A DNA stretch of 64,000 bases from Hormoscilla sp. GM7CHS1pb (lineage in GTDB: Bacteria > Cyanobacteriota > Cyanobacteriia > Cyanobacteriales > Desertifilaceae): NCBI GenBank assembly GCA_014323675.1, contig JACONN010000002.1:1656001-1720000 (forward strand), read 5' to 3'. Under the pieces are notes generated by a model, which saw only the letters and a program-made list of their open reading frames with translations, was not told the origin of the DNA and searched no databases. The stretch's first letter is position 1, and each line of letters opens with the position of its first letter. A program made the position numbers and the translations under genes. Below are positions 30,119-39,377 of this stretch, piece after piece.

Positions 30119-30168
30119 GATAACAGCGAAGTTACTAACTGTATCATCATTAAATCAAAATGGTATTA

Positions 30169-31089
30169 CTACAAACCAGTTGAGATTTGCCAGACCAGGA
30201 TCCCTACTCCAAATATCAGCCGATACAAGATAAAGATTAAGGTACTGTGAGATTGCAGAAAACGAATCAACCAGGCGATCGCCAGATAAGAGAAAACCCC
30301 CGAAGAAATCAAACCCACAATCAGGGGTATCAACCCAGCGCTACCCATGCCATCTTTCAGGACACCGACAAACTCAACCAACCCAGCTATGGTAATCGCG
30401 GGAATGCCCAAGAGAAAGGAAAAACGAGCCGCCGTTGCCCATTCTAAACCCATAAACAACCCCGCCGTAATCGTCGAACCAGACCGAGAAACGCCAGGGA
30501 CGATCGCCATTGCTTGGGCTAATCCCATCCAGACCCCATCTTGCATATCCAGGCGATCGAAATCCCGCTTGCGACTGCCAATGCGTTCGGCAACTCCCAG
30601 CAGAATAGCCATTACAATTGAGGCGATCGCGATCGCTGGCAGACTTCGCAGAGGGGAATGATCGTAGTCAGGCACGAATATTTTAATCAGCAACCCGAAA
30701 AAGACGATCGGGATTGTGCCCAAACCAATGCCTAAAGCGATCCGAAAATCCTGGGACTGATAATCCGACTTACCTATAGCAGACACAACACCCTTGCTCA
30801 GTTGACTCAAATCCCCCCAGAAATACCATAGCACAGCCGCAATACTTCCCAACTGAATCACAGCGGTAAAAGCAACACCCGGATCCCCCCATCCCAGCGC
30901 CACTGACACCACTTTCAGGTGTGCCGTACTGCTGATCGGTATAAACTCCGTCATCCCTTGCACCATACCTAAAACCGCAGCCTGAAATACATTCATCTGC
31001 GACACCTGTGAAGGAATAGCTTGGCCGATCGCTTTTGTGGGCATCGTCAGTATAGCACTGACAACTGCTACCCCTGCGAATTTAAGCAA
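30169..31089 (-). CDS. uppP: Undecaprenyl-diphosphate phosphatase
   Basis: Inner-membrane BacA/UppP enzyme that dephosphorylates undecaprenyl pyrophosphate to recycle the lipid carrier for peptidoglycan and O-antigen. Both signature motifs are intact: GMVQGMTEFIPISSTAHLK (about residues 41-59) and PGVSRSGSTITAGLF (about 199-213). About eight hydrophobic segments. The frame begins at TTG 31089 with a 30-residue hydrophobic extension; ATG at 31044 is an alternative. The core that begins NVFQAAVLG is certain either way. Confidence 0.94.
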   Translation of the reverse strand: MLKFAGVAVVSAILTMPTKAIGQAIPSQVSQMNVFQAAVLGMVQGMTEFIPISSTAHLKVVSVALGWGDPGVAFTAVIQLGSIAAVLWYFWGDLSQLSKGVVSAIGKSDYQSQDFRIALGIGLGTIPIVFFGLLIKIFVPDYDHSPLRSLPAIAIASIVMAILLGVAERIGSRKRDFDRLDMQDGVWMGLAQAMAIVPGVSRSGSTITAGLFMGLEWATAARFSFLLGIPAITIAGLVEFVGVLKDGMGSAGLIPLIVGLISSGVFSYLAIAWLIRFLQSHSTLIFILYRLIFGVGILVWQISTGL

Positions 31090-31404
31090 TTTATTTTTTG
31101 GTGATTGACATGGTATGCTGAATATTGTTATTTGTTAGTTGTTAGTTCTACAATTGACAACCTACAATTTACAACTTACAACCTATAACTTACAACCTGT
31201 TTAAATATTTATACTATAATTATGTATTTTATGTTACTTTTTTTAGAAAATCAAGGTAATTTTACAGAACATGAGGGCTATCGCTCCCCTGCCCCCACGA
31301 CCATCACCAGTCCCCTATCCCCCATTACTGGCTTTTGATGGCAATGATGGCAAGCTCTGATATATTAAGAAAGATGAAGTTAAGTAAAGAAAAATTCAAA
31401 AACA
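31090..31404. repeat. AT-rich intergenic region with GTTGTTAGTTG-type short repeats
   Basis: At 31125-31200 the sequence is built of TTGTTAGTTGTTAG and TACAACTTACAACCTATAAC units, the short tandem repeat style common in cyanobacteria (also at 37256, 60650 and 61525). It should hold the divergent promoters of uppP and the DUF3120 gene. No gene seen. Confidence 0.6.
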
Positions 31405-32124
31405 TTGTTTAACCACAGTTTTTTGTCTTATTTACCACTAGGGGTCAAGTCAGAGCGCAAATTATCTACCCTATTATGGGAGAGAATCGGCTGGACTTGG
31501 GCGACCTTCACAGTAGCGGTGTTTCTGGTTTGTGTGCCAGTATTTTTCCAGGCTCCATTAGTGCGGCAACTGCCTTGGTTAAGCCTAGCAATGACAGCTG
31601 GCCTCGTTGGTGGCAGTATCCAGCTGCTCGCTCGTCAGTCAACCAGACTATGGGGAGACTTACTGCTAGGATTTAGTTGGAGTTGGCTAGCCGGTTCCAT
31701 ATATTGGGGTTGGCTGCGCTGGGAACCCTTGTGGCATTTGCCAGTTGAAGCTATAGGTCTGCCAGTGGCCATCTGGTGTCTTTGGCGTCGTTGGGCAATG
31801 GTGGGAAACCTATTCTACCTCGGTTCCCTATTGGGCACGGCGATCACAGATATATATTTCTATATCGTGGATTTGATTCCTCACTGGCGTCAGCTGATGC
31901 AGGTGTCCCCAGAACTGGCAATGCCAGTCTTGCAAAGTGCGATCGCCCAGATTCAGACCCCTTGGGGAATCAGCTGGGCAGTAGTTCTAAGTGTAATTCT
32001 CTTAGTTGCCGGGATTTTACCTCTGGGCACCCGGCAGCTACACTGGTGGGCATTTAGCGGAGCTGTCTTGAGTACAATATTAGTAGACAGTTTGTTCTGG
32101 ATAGTCGCCTGCGCGATAGAGTGA
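31405..32124 (+). CDS. DUF3120 membrane protein
   Basis: 239 residues, Trp-rich, with about six hydrophobic segments (WATFTVAVFLVCVPVFFQAP, GLVGGSIQLLARQ, WAVVLSVILLVAGILPLGTR, GAVLSTILVDSLFWIVACAI). It matches DUF3120, a conserved integral membrane family of cyanobacteria and plants with no assigned function. The frame opens at TTG 31405. I see no strong ribosome binding site, so the start is uncertain. The next gene begins about 110 bp downstream on the same strand. Confidence 0.82.
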   Translation: MFNHSFLSYLPLGVKSERKLSTLLWERIGWTWATFTVAVFLVCVPVFFQAPLVRQLPWLSLAMTAGLVGGSIQLLARQSTRLWGDLLLGFSWSWLAGSIYWGWLRWEPLWHLPVEAIGLPVAIWCLWRRWAMVGNLFYLGSLLGTAITDIYFYIVDLIPHWRQLMQVSPELAMPVLQSAIAQIQTPWGISWAVVLSVILLVAGILPLGTRQLHWWAFSGAVLSTILVDSLFWIVACAIE

Positions 32125-32233
32125 TTGCTGCATTGTGGAGTTTCTCTGAACACCGCACAGATACCCAGACAGACTCCAATCTATCTTTCAGGATGCATGA
32201 GAGTGGAAATATTCTTCTTAGGCTAAGCCTGCA

Positions 32234-33209
32234 GTGAGTAAGATCGGCAATCCTCATTTAGTACTTCAGACAGAGTCAGGGAATCGCTATCTCCCCCTGG
32301 TTGGTAGTAATTGCTGGACCATAGGTCGGACCGATGACAACAATTTTATCCTGCCAGACCCCTGGATTTCACGCAACCACGCCATGCTGCAATACACCGA
32401 GACGGGCGAATTTTATCTGATCGATCTAGGCAGTCGCAACGGCTCCTTTGTCAATGGACGCCGTTGCGACATTCCGGTAACCTTGCGGAATGGCGATCTC
32501 CTTACCTTTGGTCAGACGCAACTGAATTTCTACAGTCCCTCTGCCCAAAAGGATGATGCCTCCACCAGTAACGACTCTGCAGATTATAACGTCACGGCAA
32601 CCTTGCATGTCCGTCGCTTAATCTCGGTGATGGTGGTGGATATCCGCAATTTTACAGGTCTGACTCAGCAAATGGATGACACTTTGCTCTCCGCTATGAT
32701 TGGCACCTGGTTCCGCCATGCTGGGAAATAATGCGTACTGAAGGTAGCTGGGTGGATAAATATATTGGCGATGCCATCATGGCGGTCTGGTTTCATGGCA
32801 CCGAAGGAGTCAGCTTTACCGAACTGCTGAAGGTCCTCGGTGCCCTCAACAAATTACACAAGATGACTCGGGATTTGGCGGATGACTTTCCCCTGCCTTT
32901 TCCCTTGCGCATTGGATCGGGCATAATACAGGTTATGCTATGGTTGGCAATATGGGTAGTGGCGATCGCCCAGATTACACAGCCCTGGGAGATACAGTCA
33001 ATGCCGCCTTTCGCCTGGAATCTTGCACCAAAAAAATTAGTCGAGATGTTGCCCTAGGAAAAACTACCTATCAATACCTCTCCAGCCTGGGAGTTTCGCC
33101 TCCTCTGTTTGAGCAGTTTACCGTTAACCTCAAGGGCTACAAGACGCCAACTTTGACCTATGCTTGCTCTTTTGCTGAGTTGGATAGTTTTTTGCAAACC
33201 CGGCCCTGA
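32234..33209 (+). CDS. FHA domain-class III adenylate/guanylate cyclase (two frameshifts)
   Basis: About 325 residues over three frames. The N-terminal FHA domain ([41 protein letters not shown]) binds phosphothreonine. The catalytic cyclase domain then shows [15 protein letters not shown] (metal-binding Asp), [12 protein letters not shown] (second Asp) and [21 protein letters not shown] missing G near 32726 (HAGEIMRTE broken to HAGK stop) and a missing A near 32925 ([12 protein letters not shown]) cause the breaks. Both repairs are single-base and in homopolymers. The product would make a cyclic nucleotide under control of FHA-phosphopeptide binding. Start GTG 32234. Confidence 0.82.
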
Positions 33210-33401
33210 CTGGCTGCGTCTCATGAACTGGTCAACTGACTAACCCACCGTCAGTTGTTCATTGTATCGCAGACTTTGCTATTTCTCAAGTTTTATTACT
33301 GGACTGATATCCTAGATAAAAAATTAAATCACACAGATAAAATAAAATAAAATGCTGTAGTCCAGTTAAAATACGCTCAAAAATTAGGTAGGAACGGAAA
33401 G

Positions 33402-33803
33402 ATGAAACGATTACTGTGCTTGTTGCCGGTCTTGGTGCTGTTGTTGGCCTGTCTGGGAAATGCTCCTCGGGCGCAGGCGGCTGATTTAACCGATCTGCTT
33501 TGGCAGTCATCGCCGGTAGTGGTGGCTGAAGTCCCAGTACGCAATAAGGCTGACGATAAGCTAGCAGAGATTAAAGATAAAATCGATTTGAACAACACAA
33601 ATCTGCGAGCATTTATGAAGTATCGCGGTTTTTACCCGGTGCTGGGTCGCAAAATAATTAAGTACGCCCCCTACCAGCAGGTAGAGGATGTTCTGGATAT
33701 TCCGGGATTGAGCGATGGCCAGAAAGAAAGGCTGCAAGCAAACCTGGAAAACTTCACTGTCACCGCTGTTGCCGATGTCTACACCCAAGGGGCGATCGCT
33801 TGA
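33402..33803 (+). CDS. psbU: Photosystem II 12 kDa extrinsic protein
   Basis: Lumenal extrinsic subunit that stabilises the oxygen-evolving manganese cluster of photosystem II. 133 residues; the signal peptide (LLCLLPVLVLLLACLGNA) ends near RAQA-AD. The mature part has the PsbU helix-hairpin-helix signature: KIDLNNTNLRAF, YPVLGRKIIKYAPYQQVEDV and DIPGLSDGQKERLQANL. ATG 33402 is preceded by AGGAACGGAAAG. It is monocistronic, as is common for psbU, and intact. Confidence 0.95.
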   Translation: MKRLLCLLPVLVLLLACLGNAPRAQAADLTDLLWQSSPVVVAEVPVRNKADDKLAEIKDKIDLNNTNLRAFMKYRGFYPVLGRKIIKYAPYQQVEDVLDIPGLSDGQKERLQANLENFTVTAVADVYTQGAIA

Positions 33804-33954
33804 ACAACGGCATCTACGATTAAGCCTTTCATTTTCTCTCGCTCCCTAGGGGAGCTGGTGTGGCTGTAATTTATGCGGCATACTTTGGCCAATGGCTTCT
33901 GCTAAATCCCCTGATGTGATTCTCTGGCTTAGTGTAACACTTACAGAACCTCTT

Positions 33955-33988
33955 GGCTAAAATTAGCCTTTCAGGGCTAATTTTAGCC
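33955..33988 (+). terminator. 14-bp inverted repeat after psbU
   Basis: GGCTAAAATTAGCC (33955-33968) and GGCTAATTTTAGCC (33975-33988) are perfect complements around a 6-nt loop. It is likely a terminator or stabilising hairpin for psbU; no T tract follows. Related GGCTAATTTT motifs occur at 35259-35281. Confidence 0.5.
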
Positions 33989-34070
33989 TCCTTGAAGGAT
34001 ATTATGTTGGTGATGCGTAATCATCCTGGTATCGATTGTTGCATTAAATAGAGAAGATAGGAATCAGAGC

Positions 34071-34654
34071 ATGAATCAGGAGCGCACAGACAGCAAAAAT
34101 AACTCTTCAAAAGAACCTATTGCCATCATCGGCATGGGTTGCCGGTTTCCTGGCGGTGCAAATAGCCCCGAAGCATTCTGGAACTTGCTCGCCAATGGGG
34201 TTGATGCCATTACCGAAGTGCCGGCAGACCGCTGGAATGTGGATAGTTTCTACGACCCAGAGGGGAAACCAGGTAAAATCAGCACTCGTTGGGGTGGCTT
34301 CGTGGAGAACCTAGATCAATTTGATGCCGAGTTTTTCGGCATATCTCCGCGCGGTGTCTGGAGCATGCCGCGTCCTTCAGGACAAGAGCATGCGGAAGAC
34401 GCCGAGAAGCCTGTAAGATGGACCCTCAGCAACGGTGGCTCCTGGAGGCCGCCTGGGAGGCTCTGGAAAATGGAGGGCAAAGGCCAGAAAATCTGGCTGG
34501 TTCAAATACGGGGGTATTTATTGGCATATACGCCAGCGATTACCAGAAAATACAGAGTTTGGGCGATCGCGATTCGATCGACATGTACACTAATTTGGGT
34601 GGTGCTTACAGTATCGCAGCCAACCGCATCTCCTATCTGTTTGATTTTAAGGGA
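34071..34654 (+). pseudogene. Polyketide synthase ketosynthase, N-terminal fragment
   Basis: Start of a type I PKS beta-ketoacyl synthase: [20 protein letters not shown], then [35 protein letters not shown]. Another frame continues [34 protein letters not shown] and [14 protein letters not shown] 53-bp imperfect palindrome (about 34352-34404) inserted between ISPR and the expected EA-x-x-MDPQQ shifts the frame. Homology ends before the active-site cysteine (DTACSSS), replaced by group II intron-like DNA. Not functional. No other PKS module is in the window. Confidence 0.88.
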
Positions 34655-35128
34655 ATAAGCGAGGCGAACCGGGTCCTTGAAGTCAAACTGTCAGTGCAGT
34701 TATTCAAGGATCAACTCCCCCTCTGTTCGAACTGACTCGACTGCGGTTAGAGATGTAGTATAAATGGAGTTGTGCGAAACGTTCGTAAGCGGGAAATGTG
34801 GTTCCATTAGCCAACAATACCTGTGGCTTGCGGTCTTTAGCCCAGCAGCAATGCCAGGGAAGGACCACGTTAGGAAAGGATGACATTTAGGTTGGCAGCT
34901 CTCCCGTTATCCACCGCCCGAGGCTTGACGTGATTTAGCAGGTACGAATAAGGGGCAAAATTCCAGATGATAAGGCCAGAATGGAGCAATCCAAACACCG
35001 GCTGCCGATCGCGCAGCGTGGCGCAGCCATAGACAACGGCTCACCAACCAGGAGCCTCCTGCGATGAAAGTCGCAAGTCCGGTTTTGAAAGGGAGGGTCG
35101 GGAAGCAATTCCTGGCTCGACCCCGACC
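34655..35128 (+). other. Group II intron remnant (domains V and VI preserved)
   Basis: Domain V is a clear 34-nt hairpin at 35052-35085: GAGCC pairs with GGTTT, an internal bulge follows, then TGCGAT-GAAA-GTCGCA with a GNRA tetraloop; the catalytic AGC triad is 35053-35055. Domain VI follows as GGTCGGG (35096-35102)/CCCGACC (35122-35128). Upstream DNA to 34655 probably derives from domains I-IV, but no reverse transcriptase coding sequence remains, so it is deleted. The element directly follows the broken ketosynthase. A GATCGCGCAGCGTGGCGC repeat sits inside at 35007-35032. Confidence 0.75.
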
Positions 35129-35140
35129 TTAAACTAACTC

Positions 35141-35314
35141 AAGTTGCTACCTATAAAAGTTTCGACCTCATGGCTGCGCCACGCTGCGCGATCAGAGAGC
35201 CATTTTTGGCAAAGATATCCAACATTATGCCATTTTGGAGTAAATCACAAGGCTCTTTTGGCTAATTTTGGCTAATTTTAGCGAAGCGTGTTGGGGTTCT
35301 GTAGGTAGCAACTT
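35141..35314. mobile_element. MITE-like element with 13-bp terminal inverted repeats
   Basis: AAGTTGCTACCTA (35141-35153) and TAGGTAGCAACTT (35302-35314) are perfect inverted repeats, with weaker similarity extending outward. The 174-bp element contains no gene, only GGCTAATTTT repeats and one inverted copy of the GCGCAGCGTGGCGC repeat. It lies between the intron remnant and the aldo/keto reductase and may supply part of that gene's promoter region. Confidence 0.5.
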
Positions 35315-35340
35315 AGGTTAAACAGTAGAGGTCCAAAACA

Positions 35341-36306
35341 ATGCAGACTATTAACTTAGGCCCGAATGGTCCAGCCATCACCCAACTGGGGATTGGCGCT
35401 TGGTCCTGGGGCGACAAGCTATTTTGGGGCTACGGCGGTGATTACGATGCTACTCAAGTGCGACTTGCCTTTGATGCTACCCTAGATAGCGGCATCAGCT
35501 TCTTTGACACTGCTGAAGTTTACGGCTTCGGAGAGTCAGAATCCCTCATCGGTCAGTTTATGAAAGAGACGGGGCATCGCCCCCAAATTGCCACCAAATA
35601 TTTTCCCCTACCTTGGCGATTCAGCCCTCAATCTATTTCCGAGGCCCTGACAGCTAGCTTAAAACGCCTCCAGGTAGAACAAGTTGAACTCTACCAAGTG
35701 CATCAACCTTTCGGCTTCTTCATGAGTCAAGAAACCTTGATGAATACTTTAGCAGAGGAAGTCAAAAATGGTAGAATAAAAGCAGTGGGAGTGAGTAACT
35801 ACCCAGCCGACCAAATGCGAGAAGCCCATAAACTCCTGGCTGACAAGGGCGTTCCCCTGGCAGTTAATCAAGTACAATATTCTCTGCTAGCGCGGAAAAT
35901 TGAAAGCAATGGCATTCTGGAAACGGCCCAAGGCTTAGGAGTGACAATTCTGGCCTATAGCCCCTTGGCTCAAGGTTTACTTACTGGTAAATATACCGCC
36001 GAACACGTGCCCACAGGTGCCCGCAAGCTCGATCGCCGTTTTGGCAAGGAGGGTTTGAGGAAAATCGTCCCCGTACTATCTTTATTAAAACAGTTGGGGG
36101 AACAGTATGAAAAGACCCCCGCGCAAGTGGCTCTTAACTGGTTAATTGCTAAAGGTGTGGTGCCCATTCCGGGGGCGAAAAATGCCGAACAGGCGCGTCA
36201 GAATGCGGGGGCTTTGGGCTGGAGTTTGAGTCCCGAAGATGTTGCTGAATTGGAACGAGTTAGCAGTCCCTGGAGGACGAGCAGTACGAGGCGAAGCCTC
36301 AAGTGA
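35341..36306 (+). CDS. Aldo/keto reductase
   Basis: NADPH-dependent oxidoreductase with a TIM-barrel fold, 321 residues. The catalytic tetrad is visible: D56 and Y61 in FFDTAEVYG, K86 in ATKYF, H121 in LYQVHQP. The cofactor region VVPIPGAKNAEQARQNAGAL is also present. Best fit is the AKR family related to plant pyridoxal reductase/auxin-induced proteins; substrate not predictable. After ELERVSSPWR, where homologues normally end, it has nine extra residues (TSSTRRSLK) encoded by GC-rich repeat DNA. ATG 35341 is preceded by GAGG. Confidence 0.9.
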   Translation: MQTINLGPNGPAITQLGIGAWSWGDKLFWGYGGDYDATQVRLAFDATLDSGISFFDTAEVYGFGESESLIGQFMKETGHRPQIATKYFPLPWRFSPQSISEALTASLKRLQVEQVELYQVHQPFGFFMSQETLMNTLAEEVKNGRIKAVGVSNYPADQMREAHKLLADKGVPLAVNQVQYSLLARKIESNGILETAQGLGVTILAYSPLAQGLLTGKYTAEHVPTGARKLDRRFGKEGLRKIVPVLSLLKQLGEQYEKTPAQVALNWLIAKGVVPIPGAKNAEQARQNAGALGWSLSPEDVAELERVSSPWRTSSTRRSLK

Positions 36307-36390
36307 GTAGCCCTCGGCGACCGTGAGTTCCTTGGTTAGTCCAGGCCAGGAGGCAGAGCCTCAATCGGACGTGACCTGGTCACGAGCAAT

Positions 36391-36424
36391 AAAAACCTGG
36401 TTTTTCCAAAAAACCAGGTTTCTG
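36391..36424. terminator. Bidirectional hairpin between convergent genes
   Basis: AAACCTGG (36393-36400) pairs with CCAGGTTT (36414-36421) around a T- and A-rich loop, between the aldo/keto reductase and the SDR gene, which converge here. Same AGAAACC hairpin family as at 2355, 21300, 39711 and 47149. Confidence 0.6.
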
Positions 36425-36437
36425 GGCTACTGGCCCA

Positions 36438-37250
36438 TTACCTATTAGCAATTAAAGCTTGCTCCATCAGCCACTGAGTTAAACCAGGAAACAACCGATA
36501 AGCTTCAGTGGCAAGAGATATGGAACCAACTACTTTCTCCGACTGCTTGAACTGAACCGCATCCCAAATTGTTTGGGCAATGTCTTCTGGTTGAGAAACC
36601 CAAGATTGTTGTAACATTGCCTGCATCTGTTGGCGACGACTTTCCGACTCGGTTTCGTCAGAACCCCGAAACAAGGCCCGTTCCATGAAATCACTGTTGA
36701 TTACTCCCGGATGCACTGCACAAACATGAATTCCTTGGGGTGCTAATTCCAGCTTCAGGGTTTGGGTTAATCCCGTCACGGCATACTTACTGGCACAGTA
36801 CGCTGTCATGTTGGGCAGAGGCATTTTCCCGCCAAAGGAACCCACGTTAACAATACTCCCAGCTTGATTTTCTAGGAAGTGGGGTAGCACTTCCCTAATC
36901 GTGTAAACGTAACTCCAAAAGTTGGTATTCATTATTTGTTGCCAGTCCTCTAAGGAAGTTTGAGCCATTGTTCCCGTCAGACAGATGCCAGCATTATTAA
37001 CGAGTACGTCTATGCGATCGTAGAAAGCCAGCGCTTTGTTAATTAGCGCCTTTACCTGTTCGGCGTCGCCCACATCAGTAGGAATAGCTAAGGCGGAAAC
37101 GCCTATATCTCTGATTTCTCGGGCCACTGTCCCTAAGCGATCGCCATTCCGAGCCGCTAACACGACATTGTAACCTTTTCGTGCCCACAGAAGTGCTGTG
37201 GCTTTGCCAGTGCCTTGAGACGCACCTGTGATTAAAACTGTAGGAGCCAT
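36438..37250 (-). CDS. Short-chain dehydrogenase/reductase
   Basis: 270 residues, classical SDR. Cofactor motif TGASQGTGKATA (about 8-19), NNAG (about 89-92), Ser in VNVGSFGG and the catalytic YCASK (about 155-159). An arginine in VLAARN after the second strand favours NADPH. The C-terminal SISLATEAYRLFPGLTQWLM is hydrophobic and may associate with membranes, as in DltE-like SDRs. Substrate unknown. Upstream DNA carries TTGTCAGTTGTCAG repeats. Confidence 0.88.
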   Translation of the reverse strand: MAPTVLITGASQGTGKATALLWARKGYNVVLAARNGDRLGTVAREIRDIGVSALAIPTDVGDAEQVKALINKALAFYDRIDVLVNNAGICLTGTMAQTSLEDWQQIMNTNFWSYVYTIREVLPHFLENQAGSIVNVGSFGGKMPLPNMTAYCASKYAVTGLTQTLKLELAPQGIHVCAVHPGVINSDFMERALFRGSDETESESRRQQMQAMLQQSWVSQPEDIAQTIWDAVQFKQSEKVVGSISLATEAYRLFPGLTQWLMEQALIANR

Positions 37251-37354
37251 AGTTGTCAGTTGTCAGTTGTCAAGAGTTCCATAACTCGTTTTTGAGTAGT
37301 GAATTCACTTTGTTCGACGTTTTATCCTGGTTGTTTTAGATAGCAGTTTGCGGT

Positions 37355-37888
37355 TTAAGTATTGTTGGGATCGATGAGCGGTTCGACTACGCTCACCGCC
37401 AGTCGGGTTTTTCCGGTTAAGAGTTCTTGCATCATGCCTTGCTTCATGGCTTGGGTTTTGGCGCGGCGCTTTTCTAAGGCCGCTATTTCCGCATCCATGT
37501 CCGAGAGGATAGAGGCGATCGCGCGTTGTTCTTTTTTGCCAGGAACAGGTAGTAAAATATTTTTGAGATTATTCTTAGATATTCCATATACTTTGTAGTC
37601 CGAGAGAGAAACCCCTCCAAAGTCATCCATTACGAGGACGAAACCGTTTCCGTAATTTTCCAGGGCCAGGGGTTTGACCACTCCTGGCAGGTCGAGATTC
37701 TTGGCTATGACGTACTGATTGCGGAAATTGACCAGTTCGTTAAAGGTAGGATACTCTGACCTGAGTAACTTGATTACTACCGGTTGCTTTTCATCACCTC
37801 GGAGTCCCCGATAAACAATGGTTCTCTGACTTGAGTGCAGCAGTTGCAGGTTGCTGTAGCCAGGGATTATGGTTTTGGTGCTAGTCAT
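37355..37888 (-). pseudogene. Chimera: multi-sensor kinase N-terminus fused to HsdS C-terminus
   Basis: The first 98 residues (IPGYSNLQLLHSSQRTIVYR, VVIKLLRSEYPTFNELVNFR, GVVKPLALENYGNGFVLVMD) match the start of large cyanobacterial Ser/Thr kinase-GAF-histidine kinase proteins, including the VIK lysine. From about residue 105 it becomes GISKNNLKNILLPVPGKKEQ, RAIASILSDMDAEIAALEKR and QGMMQELLTGKTRL, the end of a type I restriction S subunit. Both parents lack most of their length. The frame is open across the join, which suggests a deletion scar. I infer it has neither kinase nor DNA-recognition activity. Confidence 0.75.
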
Positions 37889-38093
37889 GGCAATTTATCA
37901 AAACTGTCTTTCTTATCGGTTACCTACTATGATACTGCACCAATGGGGAAAGCTTGTGAAAGTCTCAAGCAAATATATCTCAACTAACCTTAAAGTATAT
38001 TTTCCGTAATCATTCGTAAATATCCCCAGGGAAATCGCCCCCGGTTTTGATATAATTAATCCGCACCGAGGGAGAAGGCGCTCGGGCATCACC

Positions 38094-39365
38094 TCACGAT
38101 CCAATGGGACACCAGTAGGAGAAGTCATCGGTAATAATTCCTTCAGAAACTCGGATTCCCAATCCTCCAGAGACTAACTCATTGTTACCATTATTGTACA
38201 GCCAGACTCCCCAAACAGCAGTCATATACTGGCCCGCAATTTCGATCTGAGGAAAGTCCAACAGCTCTTGGTATACATACTCTTGTTCTGTATACCAGGG
38301 ATCGTTATTATTGCTCCGGTACGCGATCGCGCCCGATCGAACAGCAAAGGAACCTTCACCTTGGCGGCCCAGAATAGGTTTAGCAAAGTAGTCAGGCCCG
38401 ATCGCATCTGGAGACAGAGAAGTTTTGGGAAAATAGTCAAAAATAGTTGCAGCATCTCGGGCATCAAAAAAATCAGTACCCAAATCATTAATCAGGGCAA
38501 ATACCCCTTTGGGTTGCAGGGCAAAAGCGGAAGCAAAGTTAACAACTACCACCTTTTTTTCCAGAATTAGTTGCTCTAGGGCCGGCCACAATCTTTTCCC
38601 GGCTTCATCTTCATCATAGATGGCCCATTCGATCGGATACCACATAAACAGGATATCTATAGGTTTTCCAGTTCTTTCGTCAAACAGGCAATTGCCATCT
38701 TGAATGCGCAGATATTCCAGAGGAAAAACAGCACTCTGGTGCTGCAAGTGACGGCTCAACCATTGCATAGTCCCCATGTCTTCAGGATTGTTCAAGGTAG
38801 TAAAGGCCACCCGACAGTCAGCTAGGGGTTTATTTAGATGTAAAGCTGCCCTTTGGAGCTGCTGATTGAGAGTTATCCTTAAAAGTGTTTGAGACTCTGG
38901 GTCGGGGTCTTGGCAGCAAAATTCTGAAGCCACATGACGATTTCCTTCTGCACACTCGAACCAAAAACTGGGAGTTTGGGGATTAGCTTCGACAACCTTT
39001 TTAATGCCAGTCGCTTCGTTCCAGCACCAGTCAAGGCGCATGCAAAAGGGTGCCAGAGAGTCATGCTTAACTAGCTTAACAGCTTCCTGGGGAAAGCCAT
39101 AGTAAAGTAATGCTTCTTCGTCAAGAGTGCGAATGACTTCCCAAGTTGACATCAAAACCCGACCGACTGACTCGGAAGCTTGCTTAATTTCTCGTACAGT
39201 CTGGGGGGATACTTGATGACAGTGATAAAGGGCGTAAGGTACTTGTTGTTTGGCTATGGGTAAACCCGTTTCTCCGTCGATCGGACAAAGATTATACCAT
39301 GTCATTCTCATGGAAGAGTTAAACAACCGGTCTCGTTGAGGACAGTCAAAGGGATTGTAATTCAT
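38094..39365 (-). CDS. Glutathionylspermidine synthase-like ATP-grasp protein
   Basis: 423 residues matching the preATP-grasp/ATP-grasp C-terminal synthetase family of Gsp (PF03738). Visible features: MRLDWCWNEATGIKKVVEAN (substrate/ATP region), VVVVNFASAFALQPKGVFAL, ILGRQGEGSFAVRSG (Gly-rich loop) and YVYQELLDFPQIEIAGQYMT. Bacterial relatives of unknown specificity (YgiC/YjfC-like) probably join an amine to a peptide carboxylate using ATP. No amidase domain. It starts 12 bp after a small lipoprotein gene, so the pair is probably an operon. Confidence 0.82.
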   Translation of the reverse strand: MNYNPFDCPQRDRLFNSSMRMTWYNLCPIDGETGLPIAKQQVPYALYHCHQVSPQTVREIKQASESVGRVLMSTWEVIRTLDEEALLYYGFPQEAVKLVKHDSLAPFCMRLDWCWNEATGIKKVVEANPQTPSFWFECAEGNRHVASEFCCQDPDPESQTLLRITLNQQLQRAALHLNKPLADCRVAFTTLNNPEDMGTMQWLSRHLQHQSAVFPLEYLRIQDGNCLFDERTGKPIDILFMWYPIEWAIYDEDEAGKRLWPALEQLILEKKVVVVNFASAFALQPKGVFALINDLGTDFFDARDAATIFDYFPKTSLSPDAIGPDYFAKPILGRQGEGSFAVRSGAIAYRSNNNDPWYTEQEYVYQELLDFPQIEIAGQYMTAVWGVWLYNNGNNELVSGGLGIRVSEGIITDDFSYWCPIGS

Positions 39366-39377
39366 TAGAGTTCTCCT

